34,790 nucleotides of DNA, from assembly GCF_000521215.1 (NCBI RefSeq), contig NZ_KI928940.1:61865-96654 (forward strand). The letters run 5' to 3'. Of this stretch, positions 27,427-34,567 are shown in pieces. Source of the DNA: Labrenzia sp. DG1229. Lineage in GTDB: Bacteria > Pseudomonadota > Alphaproteobacteria > Rhizobiales > Stappiaceae. A model generated the notes under the pieces. It did no database searches. It was not told the DNA's origin and saw only the letters and a program-made list of their open reading frames with translations. Position numbers and translations under genes: made by a program. Each line of letters begins with the position of its first letter. Position 1 is the first letter of the stretch.

Positions 27427-29082
27427 TCAGAATGCAGGTCCGCGACTTGAGAAGATTTCCTTGAGCTGATCGGCACGTCTTTTCGACCACCCGTCCAGTT
27501 CGACAACGGCAGCCCAGGCATCGATATAGTCTGGTGCAACATAGTAGTGCCCGTACCGAGGAACATCGAGCGCGAACATGGAATCGAGAGCCAATTGAAG
27601 CATTGTGACGACCGGAAACCAGGACAATCTTTCTGACACGTCGGGCGCTCTTGGCTGATTGAGCCAGGCCGGTGGCCGTACGGTGCTGTCAAATGTGAAA
27701 TTGACGACCGGATCGCTGCCATAGTTGAGAAAGACGGCGCGCAAGGGTCCCCAGGGCGTGAAGTCGCCCTGCAAGCCGCCATACTGATCCATGACGCGAA
27801 CCAGAGACCCGTTGCCGAATGTCGGCCTCCAGGCCGGGCTGCCGGCATTTCGGTTGTCACGCACTTCAGACCAATACAGGGAAAAGAAAGGGGAACCGGC
27901 CCACATCGCTCCTTGTATCGGATCACCGAGCATGTCGAACAAAGGAAGCGTCGCCTGGGAATTGAAAGCACTCTGACTCAGGCCATGAACATAAAAGGCA
28001 GGCCTGTTGTTCTTTGGAAGTTCGGTCCAGTAGTCGTAGATTGTTTCGAACAATTCCCTGGATTGGGCAACGCCATAGTCGGGATGTGCCAGAAGCGAAA
28101 GAACACTCGTAAGATATGAGTACTGCACCGAAACGGTTGCCACATCACCTGCCAGCATGAAGTCGAGGGTGTCGTGTGCTCCCGGATCCATCCATCCGGT
28201 TCCGACAGGCACCATCACGATCATGACAGATCTTTCAAAGCCGCCAACGCGGATCAGTTCCTCAAGCGCCAGTTCGGCTCGTTCCTTCGCAGTTTCCGCG
28301 GAGCGTCTGCCGACATAAACGCGTACAGGTTCCATGACGGTGCCGGAGTGGAACTCGGATATCTCCTTGATTGTTGGAGCGGAGGCAACGAAGTTTCGTC
28401 CCCAGCGGCCCATTTCGTCCCATTTGACCAGCGAGGCGGCGCTGCCGGTTTTCATCGGGTCCTGCGGTTGCGCGATATCTGGCTCTATAAGGATATCGGC
28501 AGCTTCAAACGAGGCATCTGCTGCCCGGAACAAGGACCGGACCAGTGCACCGTCGATCAGCGCCCAGAAGAACCAGCCGACGAGCGCGACGGAGAGAACG
28601 ACTCCGACTTTTCTTGGCAAAACACGATCCAGCTGCCAGGCGACAAGCCTGCGGAGCCCGCCTGCAATGCGGAACAAAAACCACAGGCCAAGAAAGATGA
28701 GGCCGCCGACAGCAAATATGTAGATCGGCGCCGCTGTATCCAGGGGCGGCAGCTCCACCGCTGCACGCGTAGCATTTTGCCAGGATGCGGCTTTGGCAAG
28801 CGAATAGACCAGAATGCCGGTACTTGCCGCGAGCGACAGGACCCACCAGACCCTGCGCACCTTGCCTTTGAAATCAGGAATTTCCAGATACCGCCACAAG
28901 CTACGTACAAGCAGACCTGCCTCATAACCAAGGCTGGCGGCGACCGAGGCGAGCGCCGCCTGAACATTTGGATCGCGCGGCATCAGCGACGGAGTGAGCG
29001 CCGCGCCGAAACAGCTGACGGCGACCACGAGGCTGAAAGCCGACATACCATTGCGGACCAACTGTTTCAGAGCCATGACCAT
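27427..29082 (-). CDS. Membrane-anchored alpha/beta-hydrolase family protein (Abhydrolase_9 type)
   Basis: 551 residues from ATG 29082 (a second ATG two codons on is equally possible). The N-terminal part has several membrane helices (FSLVVAVSCFGAALTPSLMPRD, VWWVLSLAASTGILVYSLA, IYIFAVGGLIFLGLWFLF, VVLSVALVGWFFWALIDG). The C-terminal half is the hydrolase domain: YVGRRSAETAKERAELALEEL, MVPVGTGWMDPG, the nucleophile region YVHGLSQSAFNSQ where GLSQS replaces the more usual GESLG-like sequence, NYGSDPVVNF with the acid, and GHYY at the His end. This two-domain layout matches the Abhydrolase_9_N/Abhydrolase_9 family of unknown physiological substrate. Confidence 0.87.
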   Translation of the reverse strand: MVMALKQLVRNGMSAFSLVVAVSCFGAALTPSLMPRDPNVQAALASVAASLGYEAGLLVRSLWRYLEIPDFKGKVRRVWWVLSLAASTGILVYSLAKAASWQNATRAAVELPPLDTAAPIYIFAVGGLIFLGLWFLFRIAGGLRRLVAWQLDRVLPRKVGVVLSVALVGWFFWALIDGALVRSLFRAADASFEAADILIEPDIAQPQDPMKTGSAASLVKWDEMGRWGRNFVASAPTIKEISEFHSGTVMEPVRVYVGRRSAETAKERAELALEELIRVGGFERSVMIVMVPVGTGWMDPGAHDTLDFMLAGDVATVSVQYSYLTSVLSLLAHPDYGVAQSRELFETIYDYWTELPKNNRPAFYVHGLSQSAFNSQATLPLFDMLGDPIQGAMWAGSPFFSLYWSEVRDNRNAGSPAWRPTFGNGSLVRVMDQYGGLQGDFTPWGPLRAVFLNYGSDPVVNFTFDSTVRPPAWLNQPRAPDVSERLSWFPVVTMLQLALDSMFALDVPRYGHYYVAPDYIDAWAAVVELDGWSKRRADQLKEIFSSRGPAF

Positions 29083-29355
29083 ACCCGTTTTCGTTCGATT
29101 TACAGGATCGACGGCATAACTATCTGATAACGATGACAGTCTATCCACGCACCGGCAAATGGAATGCGCAAAATTCCAGTGGGTTTTGCGAAAACGGAAA
29201 CCAAAGTCACAAATTTCAGATGATTTCCAGATTCACAGCCACGACGAGACGGCGAGAATGTGTGCCGAATTTGGTCGCTCCGAAATCTCAATCGGAGCAA
29301 AGATCAGGGCAGGCCGGGCGGTAGCAAAGGGTAACCGCCGGAAGTGCACAATTGT
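29083..29355. other. Intergenic gap with inverted repeats
   Basis: No gene is supported between the hydrolase start and the end of the guanidine operon. Inverted repeats seen: CGCAAAA/TTTTGCG (29167-29173 and 29184-29190) and GCTCCG/CGGAGC (29277-29282 and 29293-29298). None carries a T-tract. The region should contain the hydrolase promoter and the 3' end of the guanidine transcript. Confidence 0.45.
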
Positions 29356-29568
29356 TTATCTTGCCTTGTGTCTCTTCAGGTTCCTGACCACCTTGAAAAG
29401 ACCAAAACCCACGGCAAGCGACCCTGCCAGCAAGGCCGCGTGAAACGGCGATTCTACAAAGTGTTGTAGAGTTCCTGACCAGCCATAGACATCGTGATGG
29501 TCTCCGGGGTGCGCCATGACCGGTGCTGAAACTGTCGTCAGCAGACAAGCAAGGATAAAACGGTTCAT
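29356..29568 (-). CDS. Small membrane protein with HPG-x-HH N terminus, last gene of guanidine operon
   Basis: 70 residues from ATG 29568, which overlaps the stop of the His-rich gene (29565) by four bases, a strong sign of coupled translation. A signal peptide or first helix covers residues 1-19 (ends PVMA), exposing a mature N terminus starting HPGDHHDVYGW. A second helix, FHAALLAGSLAVGFGLFKVV, precedes a basic tail. The AHPG-x-HH start resembles the N terminus of HupE/UreJ nickel permeases, which contain more helices, so this may be a truncated relative or a separate metal-binding membrane peptide. The metal role is inference from the histidines and from the neighbouring metal-dependent guanidinase. 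Confidence 0.7.
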   Translation of the reverse strand: MNRFILACLLTTVSAPVMAHPGDHHDVYGWSGTLQHFVESPFHAALLAGSLAVGFGLFKVVRNLKRHKAR

Positions 29569-30044
29569 TTTGCTATTTCTCCGTGTTTGAGGCGTTCAGT
29601 CAAAATGTCAATCAGGTCAATATCGCGTCGCTCTGTGAGGGAAACATAGGTGAACGCCATTGTTTCACGCTCCGACACCATGGCGCCAGGGAAGGGCATA
29701 TAGACGAGTTCCCTGGAGGCAAATGCGGGCGATGCTGTTCCGATCTGCCAGTTCGACACGACCCTGGTGTCGACGAGATGCTGGATCAGAGTGTCGGAGC
29801 CGGGCCGGTGGAACGGTACTCCGGCAAGCCTGAGATAACTGGTCTTGTCTTCAGCTGCCCTGAACCCATCGATGAAGCTCGTTGCAAGCGCCTGCAATTC
29901 ATCCGCTTTTTCCGCTGTCGATGCTCCATGAACGTGCGAATGCAGATGATCGGGGCTTGAATGGTTGTGATCATGCGGATGGGGGTGGTCATGATCATGG
30001 TGGTGATCGTGGTGATGATGATGATGTTGTTTCATGGTTGTCAC
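29565..30044 (-). CDS. Histidine-rich protein, candidate nickel-handling factor of guanidine operon
   Basis: 159 residues from GTG 30044, overlapping the guanidinase stop in the sequence GTGA with GGAGG four bases upstream; ATG 30035 (156 residues) is an alternative. Counting from that ATG, the first 37 residues contain 19 histidines mixed with Asp and Pro (H6-D-H3-D-H-D-H, later DHLHSHVH), resembling the metal-storage tails of HypB, UreE, CooJ or SlyD. Residues from about 45 form a separate compact domain (TSFIDGFRAAEDKTSYLRLAG, VVSNWQIGTASPAFASRELVY, ERETMAFTYVSL) that I do not recognise. No HypB GTPase P-loop is present. Position and overlap suggest it supplies or stores metal for the guanidinase. 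Confidence 0.82.
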   Translation of the reverse strand: MTTMKQHHHHHHDHHHDHDHPHPHDHNHSSPDHLHSHVHGASTAEKADELQALATSFIDGFRAAEDKTSYLRLAGVPFHRPGSDTLIQHLVDTRVVSNWQIGTASPAFASRELVYMPFPGAMVSERETMAFTYVSLTERRDIDLIDILTERLKHGEIAK

Positions 30045-31279
30045 GCCACCTCCGGACCAGCCGGGATCGAAACAGGTTTGTCAATGATCGACTTATGAGA
30101 TCCCATCTTGCCGTGGGACACCAGTGTCCCAAGAACATCGACAATTACGCGTGTGGCGAGGAGGGCGGTGATGTCGGAACAGTCGTAAGGAGGCGACACT
30201 TCGACGACTTCGAGGCCGCAGATCCCTTCCTTGGCAACCAGGGACACAAGTTCAAGCGCCTCGCGTGGCAGGAAACCGCCCGGCTCCGGCCAGCCGGTTC
30301 CAGGAACAAAACCGCAATCGACACTGTCGATGTCGAACGAGATATAGACGGCGTCAGCATCTTTCCAGGCCAGTTCGAGGGCCCGCGCCGCAGTCTCGGC
30401 CAGGCCAAATTCTTCCACATCGCGCATCGTGAAGATGTTGGTATTGCGCTCGCGCGCGACCTCAACGCCCTCGCGTGGCACTTGCCATCCGCCGATACCG
30501 ATCTGGACCAGATTGACTGCAGGAACATTGACGAGATCCGTTGCATGAAACCACGGGGTGGTGTGCATGCGTTCGTCCAGGTCTTTTTCCTGGATGTCGA
30601 TGTGCCTGTCGAAATGCACGATGCCGATGCGCTTTGACGTGCACTCCGCGATACCGCGAACACACGGAAAGCCGATGGAATGGTCGCCGCCGATCATGAT
30701 CGGCAAGGCGCCTGAGGAGGCAACGTGGGACACCGCCCGGGTGATCTGGTCGAACGTCTTTTCGATATTGGCGGGGATGGTAAAGATGTCGCCGACGTCG
30801 CATAGCGTCATCTGTTCCCGCAGATCCACGCCCATTTCGTAGTTGTACGGGGTATAGAGCGCGGAGATCTTGCGCACCCCCTGGGGCCCGAAACGGGTTC
30901 CGGGACGATAGGTTGTGCCGCCATCGAACGGGATACCGATGACAGCTGCGTCATAGGCTCCGACCTGTGTCACATCCTCGATGTAAGGCGCTTTCAGGAA
31001 TGTATTGATCCCCGCGTAATGCGGGAGTTCACCACGTGCGAAGGTCGGGATCGACTTGTCGGTAAGACTGTCGGATCCCGTAAGCCCCATGCGCAGCGCC
31101 CAGGCCTTCTCCTTTTCCCAGGCAGCCGTTGGCAGAGCGCCTTCCTTTTCGGCAGATTTCCAGCCTCGAAGCTGCAGCTTGTCGAAATCGGGGTGATGAT
31201 TTTTTTTCGCCGGTTGCCGATTGAAAGCACCGGCAGCCCTGGACCGTGTTGCAGGACCACATTGGTCGAGTTTGTGCAT
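30041..31279 (-). CDS. gdmH: Guanidine hydrolase (guanidinase) of the ureohydrolase/agmatinase family
   Basis: 412 residues from ATG 31279 with GAGGAAC upstream, nine bases after the ATPase gene. Ureohydrolase metal motifs are present: GGDHS (197-201), FDRHIDIQ (223-230) and SFDIDSVD (314-321), giving the His and Asp ligands of a binuclear site. PFDGGTTYRPGTRFGP (117-132) and EVVEVSPPYD (357-366) are also there. The DRH-x-D variant, DLDERMHTTPWFHAT, GWPEPGG and the long N-terminal extension match, from memory, the Synechocystis guanidinase Sll1077/GdmH group rather than classical agmatinases, which usually have DAH-x-D. That enzyme is nickel-dependent and yields urea and ammonia. The guanidine riboswitch and importer upstream support the call; a plain agmatinase annotation would be the generic alternative. 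Confidence 0.88.
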   Translation of the reverse strand: MHKLDQCGPATRSRAAGAFNRQPAKKNHHPDFDKLQLRGWKSAEKEGALPTAAWEKEKAWALRMGLTGSDSLTDKSIPTFARGELPHYAGINTFLKAPYIEDVTQVGAYDAAVIGIPFDGGTTYRPGTRFGPQGVRKISALYTPYNYEMGVDLREQMTLCDVGDIFTIPANIEKTFDQITRAVSHVASSGALPIMIGGDHSIGFPCVRGIAECTSKRIGIVHFDRHIDIQEKDLDERMHTTPWFHATDLVNVPAVNLVQIGIGGWQVPREGVEVARERNTNIFTMRDVEEFGLAETAARALELAWKDADAVYISFDIDSVDCGFVPGTGWPEPGGFLPREALELVSLVAKEGICGLEVVEVSPPYDCSDITALLATRVIVDVLGTLVSHGKMGSHKSIIDKPVSIPAGPEVA

Positions 31280-31288
31280 GGACGTTCC

Positions 31289-32122
31289 TCACGATAGGTT
31301 TGATTTTGAAGAGTTGAGAGGGAGCTGTTTCTCCCTTGAAATGGTGCCTGCGATAACCTCGGGACTTGCGTTTTCAGCGCCGAATTCAGGGGCGCTTAGC
31401 GGCAGGTCGTAGGTTATCGTCGCACCGAAGGCTTCCGGGGCCTGAGGGTCGTGCCTGATCTTGTCGAACACGAGTAGCCGCGTTCCCAGTTTGAAGGCTT
31501 CATGTATGTCGTGCGTGACCATGAATATGGTCATGTCCAGATCCCTCCAGAGCCCAAGCAGCAACTCGTGCATGTTCAGCCGAATTCCGGGATCGAGAGC
31601 TCCGAACGGTTCATCGAGGAGCAAAATGCTCGGGCGTTTGACGAGGGACTGAGCAATGGCAAGTCGTTGCTGCATTCCTCCGGACAACTGGGCAGGATAC
31701 TTGTTGGCAGCCCCGCACAGACCGATTTGCTCAAGCAAGTCGCCGATGTCAGAGAACGCAGATCGTCTTGAGGATCCGAACAGTTTTCCAGTGAGCGGGG
31801 CTTCTTCCAGTTCTCGGGCGAGTATCAAGTTTTCCGCAACACTCAGGTGCGGGAAGACGGAATACTTCTGGAACACGATGCCACGATCCGGCGTCGGTTC
31901 CTCCGGTAACGCGATGCCATCCAGGAAGATCTCACCCCTTGTCGGACGCTCCTGGGAAAGCAACATTCTCAGGAAGGTGGATTTCCCGCAGCCGGACGCG
32001 CCTACGATCGTGCAAAAGGCACCCTTTTCCACGTCCAGATTGACCCGCTCCAGAACCGGCAAGCCATCGTAATACTTGGCAACACCCTGAACTGAAAGTT
32101 TTTGAATGTTCTTTTCGGTCAT
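31289..32122 (-). CDS. Guanidine-linked ABC importer ATPase (NitT/TauT type)
   Basis: 277 residues; ATG 32122 overlaps the permease stop by four bases. All ATPase motifs are present: Walker A GASGCGKST (41-49), Q-loop VFQKYSVFPHLSV, signature LSGGMQQRLAIA, Walker B ILLLDEPFGALD and H-loop MVTHDIHEA. The sequence belongs to the nitrate/sulfonate/taurine importer ATPase group. The roughly 50-residue C-terminal tail (after FDKIRHDP) is longer than the core domain needs. It energises uptake by the permease and binding protein encoded upstream. Substrate, by context, is guanidine; urea or a guanidino compound is possible. Confidence 0.92.
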   Translation of the reverse strand: MTEKNIQKLSVQGVAKYYDGLPVLERVNLDVEKGAFCTIVGASGCGKSTFLRMLLSQERPTRGEIFLDGIALPEEPTPDRGIVFQKYSVFPHLSVAENLILARELEEAPLTGKLFGSSRRSAFSDIGDLLEQIGLCGAANKYPAQLSGGMQQRLAIAQSLVKRPSILLLDEPFGALDPGIRLNMHELLLGLWRDLDMTIFMVTHDIHEAFKLGTRLLVFDKIRHDPQAPEAFGATITYDLPLSAPEFGAENASPEVIAGTISREKQLPLNSSKSNLS

Positions 32123-32940
32123 AGCGCGTCGCCTCCGACATGATGCCAGCGGAAGGCGCGCCGGGAGAGCAGCAAAAGCAATCGATCGAGCAGAAAGGCA
32201 AGCAACGTAATCCAGACCACATACGGAAGAATTACATCCATCGCGAGATAACGCCTGACAAGGAAGATCCGGTACCCAAGTCCGGTTGTGGACGCGATCG
32301 CCTCAGCTGAGATCAGGAAAATCCAGGCAGGCACCAGCCCGAGGCGCAAGGCCGTGATCAGTTTTGGCAGAACCTGGGGCAAAACAAGCCGTGTTATCAT
32401 CTGCCAGACGGATGCACCGAGCGTTTCCGCCTTGATGATCATTTCCCTCGGAATGTCGAGGACGGCTTGTGCAGTCGACCGGATCATCACTGGCGCCGTT
32501 CCGATTACGATCAATGCGATTTTTGCAACTTCACCAAGACCGAATGTAATGAACAGGATCGGCAGGATAGTGATCGGCGGGATCAGGGAGAAAGTTGCCA
32601 GATACGGGGCCAGAGAGCTGCGGATATGCGGAATGAAACCAATGGCAATGCCGAGCATCAGTGCCAGAAACGCGGACACCGCCATACCCGTTCCAAGTCG
32701 CCAGAGACTGTCGAACGTGTCGACCCAGAGAAGCAGGTCTCCGGAACGCCGGTCGGGAACCGCGGCCATGCGCCAGAACGCTTGCCCCATGCTTTCCAGC
32801 GAAGGGAGCAACTTGTCAGCCGGGTTATCAAGCCGCCGGTAGTGGCTGGCAACCATGTAGGCAACAATGGTTGCCACAAAGGGGAGCAAGCCAAGAGCCA
32901 GTGCGGCCACCCTTGAGGGCTTCCGGTTAATAATGCGCAT
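32119..32940 (-). CDS. Guanidine-linked ABC importer permease (NitT/TauT type)
   Basis: 273 residues from ATG 32940 with AGGAC upstream. About six membrane helices, starting with AALALGLLPFVATIVAYMVA. The SsuC/TauC-type permease pattern includes WRLGTGMAVSAFLALMLGIAIGF, LIPPITILPILFITFGLGE and the cytoplasmic EAA-like coupling loop AETLGASVWQMITRLVLPQVLP. It works as a homodimeric channel with the downstream ATPase. The gene lies 72 bases after the binding-protein stop. Confidence 0.92.
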   Translation of the reverse strand: MRIINRKPSRVAALALGLLPFVATIVAYMVASHYRRLDNPADKLLPSLESMGQAFWRMAAVPDRRSGDLLLWVDTFDSLWRLGTGMAVSAFLALMLGIAIGFIPHIRSSLAPYLATFSLIPPITILPILFITFGLGEVAKIALIVIGTAPVMIRSTAQAVLDIPREMIIKAETLGASVWQMITRLVLPQVLPKLITALRLGLVPAWIFLISAEAIASTTGLGYRIFLVRRYLAMDVILPYVVWITLLAFLLDRLLLLLSRRAFRWHHVGGDAL

Positions 32941-33012
32941 TTCACTGTCCTGACGGCGTCGATGAACGGGACCCGGCCACGTTCGGCCGGGCCGGCAAGT
33001 GCGACTGTTGAC

Positions 33013-34083
33013 CTAGAGGGCGCCGTCAGCGGCCATTTGCATGTAGGTCGGGTCAAAGCGCAGCTTTACATTGGCCTTGTCGCCATATACCGAACCATCC
33101 GCAAAGGAGACCCCGACAAACTCTGGGCTCGGTGCGCCTTCGCCAAGGATGCCTTTGTCGTAGAGGAATTCGGCGACAAATTTCATGGTTGCCGGCAGTT
33201 CCTCAGCCCTGGAGAATTCGACTGCATCAGCCGGGGTGTAAAACATTTTTGTCGTCGCCAACTGCGCATCGTAACCCGCAAGGTCGGTTCCAGATGCTTC
33301 CGCCATTGCGGTACGAGCGGCAATTCCAGCTTCTGAATCCGTCGCCATGGCCGCCATAAGTTCATACCAGGAACCTACCAGTGCCTTGCCAAAATCCGGG
33401 TTGTCTGCAAGCGTTTCGGTATTGACCATCATGACATCAATGATCTCGCCGGGGATCCCGGCACTGTCGAACACCTTGGTTGCATTCGGCTGGGCCTCGA
33501 TCTCGGAAAGAAGCGGGTTCCAGGTCACGACCGAAGTCACATCCGGTGTCGCGTAGGCGGCAATCATGTCCGCATCGGATGTGTTTACGACTGTCAGATC
33601 CTTTTCGGAAAATCCTACGGTGTCGAGCGCACGAGCCAGAAGGTAGTGCGATACGGAAAGTTCGACGAGATTGACGGTCTGGCCCTTGATCTCGGCAAGT
33701 TCGGTCTTGTCCTTCAGGAGAATGCCGTCATTCCCGTTGGAATAGTCACCAACGATTAACGCGGTCGTATCCACACCACCGCCAGCGGGGATGGACAGGG
33801 CATCCATGTTCGTCATCGAGCACCCGTCATATTCTCCGGCTGTGTACTGGTTGATCGATTCAACATAGTCGTTGATTTGAACGATCTCGACGTCGATGCC
33901 GTACTTGTCTGCCCACTTCTTCATGATGCCACTGTCCTGAAGATAGCCCCATGGCATCCACCCGACGTAAATGGACCAGCAGACCTTGAAGTCCTTCTTT
34001 TCTGCGGCCTGGACTGAAGGGAATGAAAAAGGCAGTGAAAGAGCGGCTGCTAGCAGCGAAGCTTTTGCGAGTGATTTCAACAT
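33013..34083 (-). CDS. Guanidine-linked ABC importer substrate-binding protein (NMT1/TauA-like)
   Basis: 356 residues from ATG 34083, with AGGAG (34098-34094) ten bases upstream. Upstream in-frame codons fall inside the riboswitch and are rejected. Signal peptide is about residues 1-26 (ends PSVQA). The mature start CWSIYVGWMPWGYLQDSGIMKKW and the SINQYTAGEYDGCSMTNMDAL segment match binding proteins that databases often name 'putative urea ABC transporter substrate-binding protein' and that accompany ykkC RNAs. Aromatic residues near the N terminus (WSIYVGWMPWGY) could form a cation-pi pocket suited to guanidinium; that is inference. It is the first gene after the riboswitch. Confidence 0.9.
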   Translation of the reverse strand: MLKSLAKASLLAAALSLPFSFPSVQAAEKKDFKVCWSIYVGWMPWGYLQDSGIMKKWADKYGIDVEIVQINDYVESINQYTAGEYDGCSMTNMDALSIPAGGGVDTTALIVGDYSNGNDGILLKDKTELAEIKGQTVNLVELSVSHYLLARALDTVGFSEKDLTVVNTSDADMIAAYATPDVTSVVTWNPLLSEIEAQPNATKVFDSAGIPGEIIDVMMVNTETLADNPDFGKALVGSWYELMAAMATDSEAGIAARTAMAEASGTDLAGYDAQLATTKMFYTPADAVEFSRAEELPATMKFVAEFLYDKGILGEGAPSPEFVGVSFADGSVYGDKANVKLRFDPTYMQMAADGAL

Positions 34084-34085
34084 TT

Positions 34086-34203
34086 GTGCGCGTCTCCTGT
34101 CTTCAGCCCGTCGGGAGGAACCTGTCGGGCTTGAGTCCTGAGTTTCTTGCGCACGTCCGGGAGCAGGTTCGCGCGCGCGAAACCTCGTGCAGTAGTCTCC
34201 CGG
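34086..34203 (-). promoter_or_regulatory. Riboswitch expression platform (leader between aptamer and start codon)
   Basis: On the minus strand, CCGGGAG of the aptamer's P3 3' arm (34203-34197) is perfectly complementary to CTCCCGG at 34163-34157. The enclosed segment forms an inner stem (AGGTT...AACCT at 34185-34165), so this long hairpin and P3 cannot coexist. Next to it GTGCGC (34154-34149) can pair with GCGCAC (34091-34086), which sits between the AGGAG ribosome site and the ATG. No T-tract is seen, so translational or Rho-based control fits better than intrinsic termination. Pairings are seen in sequence; the switching mechanism is inferred. Confidence 0.55.
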
Positions 34204-34307
34204 GTTTTTGTCCCGCCGTGTCACCGGACTATGTCGACTGGAAGGCCGCTGGATGTCCGGCTTGCACCTCTCGGTCCTGCGTCGTCATTGACCGGATCCC
34301 TAGGTGC
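34196..34307 (-). promoter_or_regulatory. Guanidine-I riboswitch aptamer (ykkC RNA, subtype 1)
   Basis: Minus-strand RNA about 112 nt long, directly upstream of the importer operon. Conserved ykkC landmarks appear in order: GCACCTAGGG at the 5' end (34307-34298), ATCCGG, then GGACCGAGAGGTGC (closing P1 as GCACC/GGTGC). A P2 helix follows (CCGGAC / GTCCGG), then ACACGG (34221-34216) and the P3 hairpin GGGAC-AAAAA-CCCGGGAGA ending at 34196. These match the guanidine-I consensus (CUAGGG, GUCCGAGAG, ACACGG, GGGA-AAAA-CCCGGGAG). Subtype 1 (guanidine) is preferred over ppGpp/PRPP subtypes mainly because the operon encodes a guanidinase and importer. Guanidine binding is expected to switch expression on. 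Confidence 0.93.
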
Positions 34308-34339
34308 GCTGCACGCATTCATCAAAGCAAACCAGATGC

Positions 34340-34400
34340 CAGAATTTTCTGATTTTGTTTTATATAATAAATTCAATCAGTTAAAAAATTTTACAGGTTG
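34340..34400 (-). promoter_or_regulatory. AT-rich stretch, probable promoter region of the guanidine operon
   Basis: The most AT-rich stretch in the vicinity, 30-90 bases upstream of the aptamer. On the minus strand it contains TATTAT/TATATAA-like -10 candidates. I found no convincing -35 at 16-18 bases, so exact promoter placement is open. Confidence 0.35.
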
Positions 34401-34455
34401 GCGCGTCTCTGACCAGGTCGTGCCGATACGAGGGTTGAACAAAAATAGGGCAGCG

Positions 34456-34497
34456 TTGAACGGAAACCGTTCAAACTGGTGTTCAGTCGGTGAACAC
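34456..34497. repeat. Tandem GTTCA/TGAAC inverted repeats upstream of the guanidine operon
   Basis: TTGAACGG-AAA-CCGTTCAA (34456-34474) is followed four bases later by GTGTTCA-GTCGG-TGAACAC (34479-34497). Both are perfect dyads built on the same GTTCA/TGAAC half-site, and a further TTGAAC occurs near 34435. They may be operator sites upstream of the operon promoter, or stacked 3' hairpins of the DUF6165 gene, whose stop is 71 bases away. Confidence 0.65.
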
Positions 34498-34567
34498 GAT
34501 CACTGAGAAGGAATGGGCAAACTCAAAATGAAACAGCGCGTTTGCGTAATGGACGCGAAACAGTGGT

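Noticed and set aside
29941..30035. CAT/CAC-rich repeat as a microsatellite or artificial His-tag
   Set aside because: It uses mixed His codons interspersed with Asp and Pro and lies in frame at the start of an operon gene, so it is a natural metal-binding tail.
34084..34224. N-terminal extension of the guanidine-linked binding protein to 34224
   Set aside because: The added residues are encoded by the aptamer P3 and leader hairpins. ATG 34083 has a proper ribosome site and begins a normal signal peptide.
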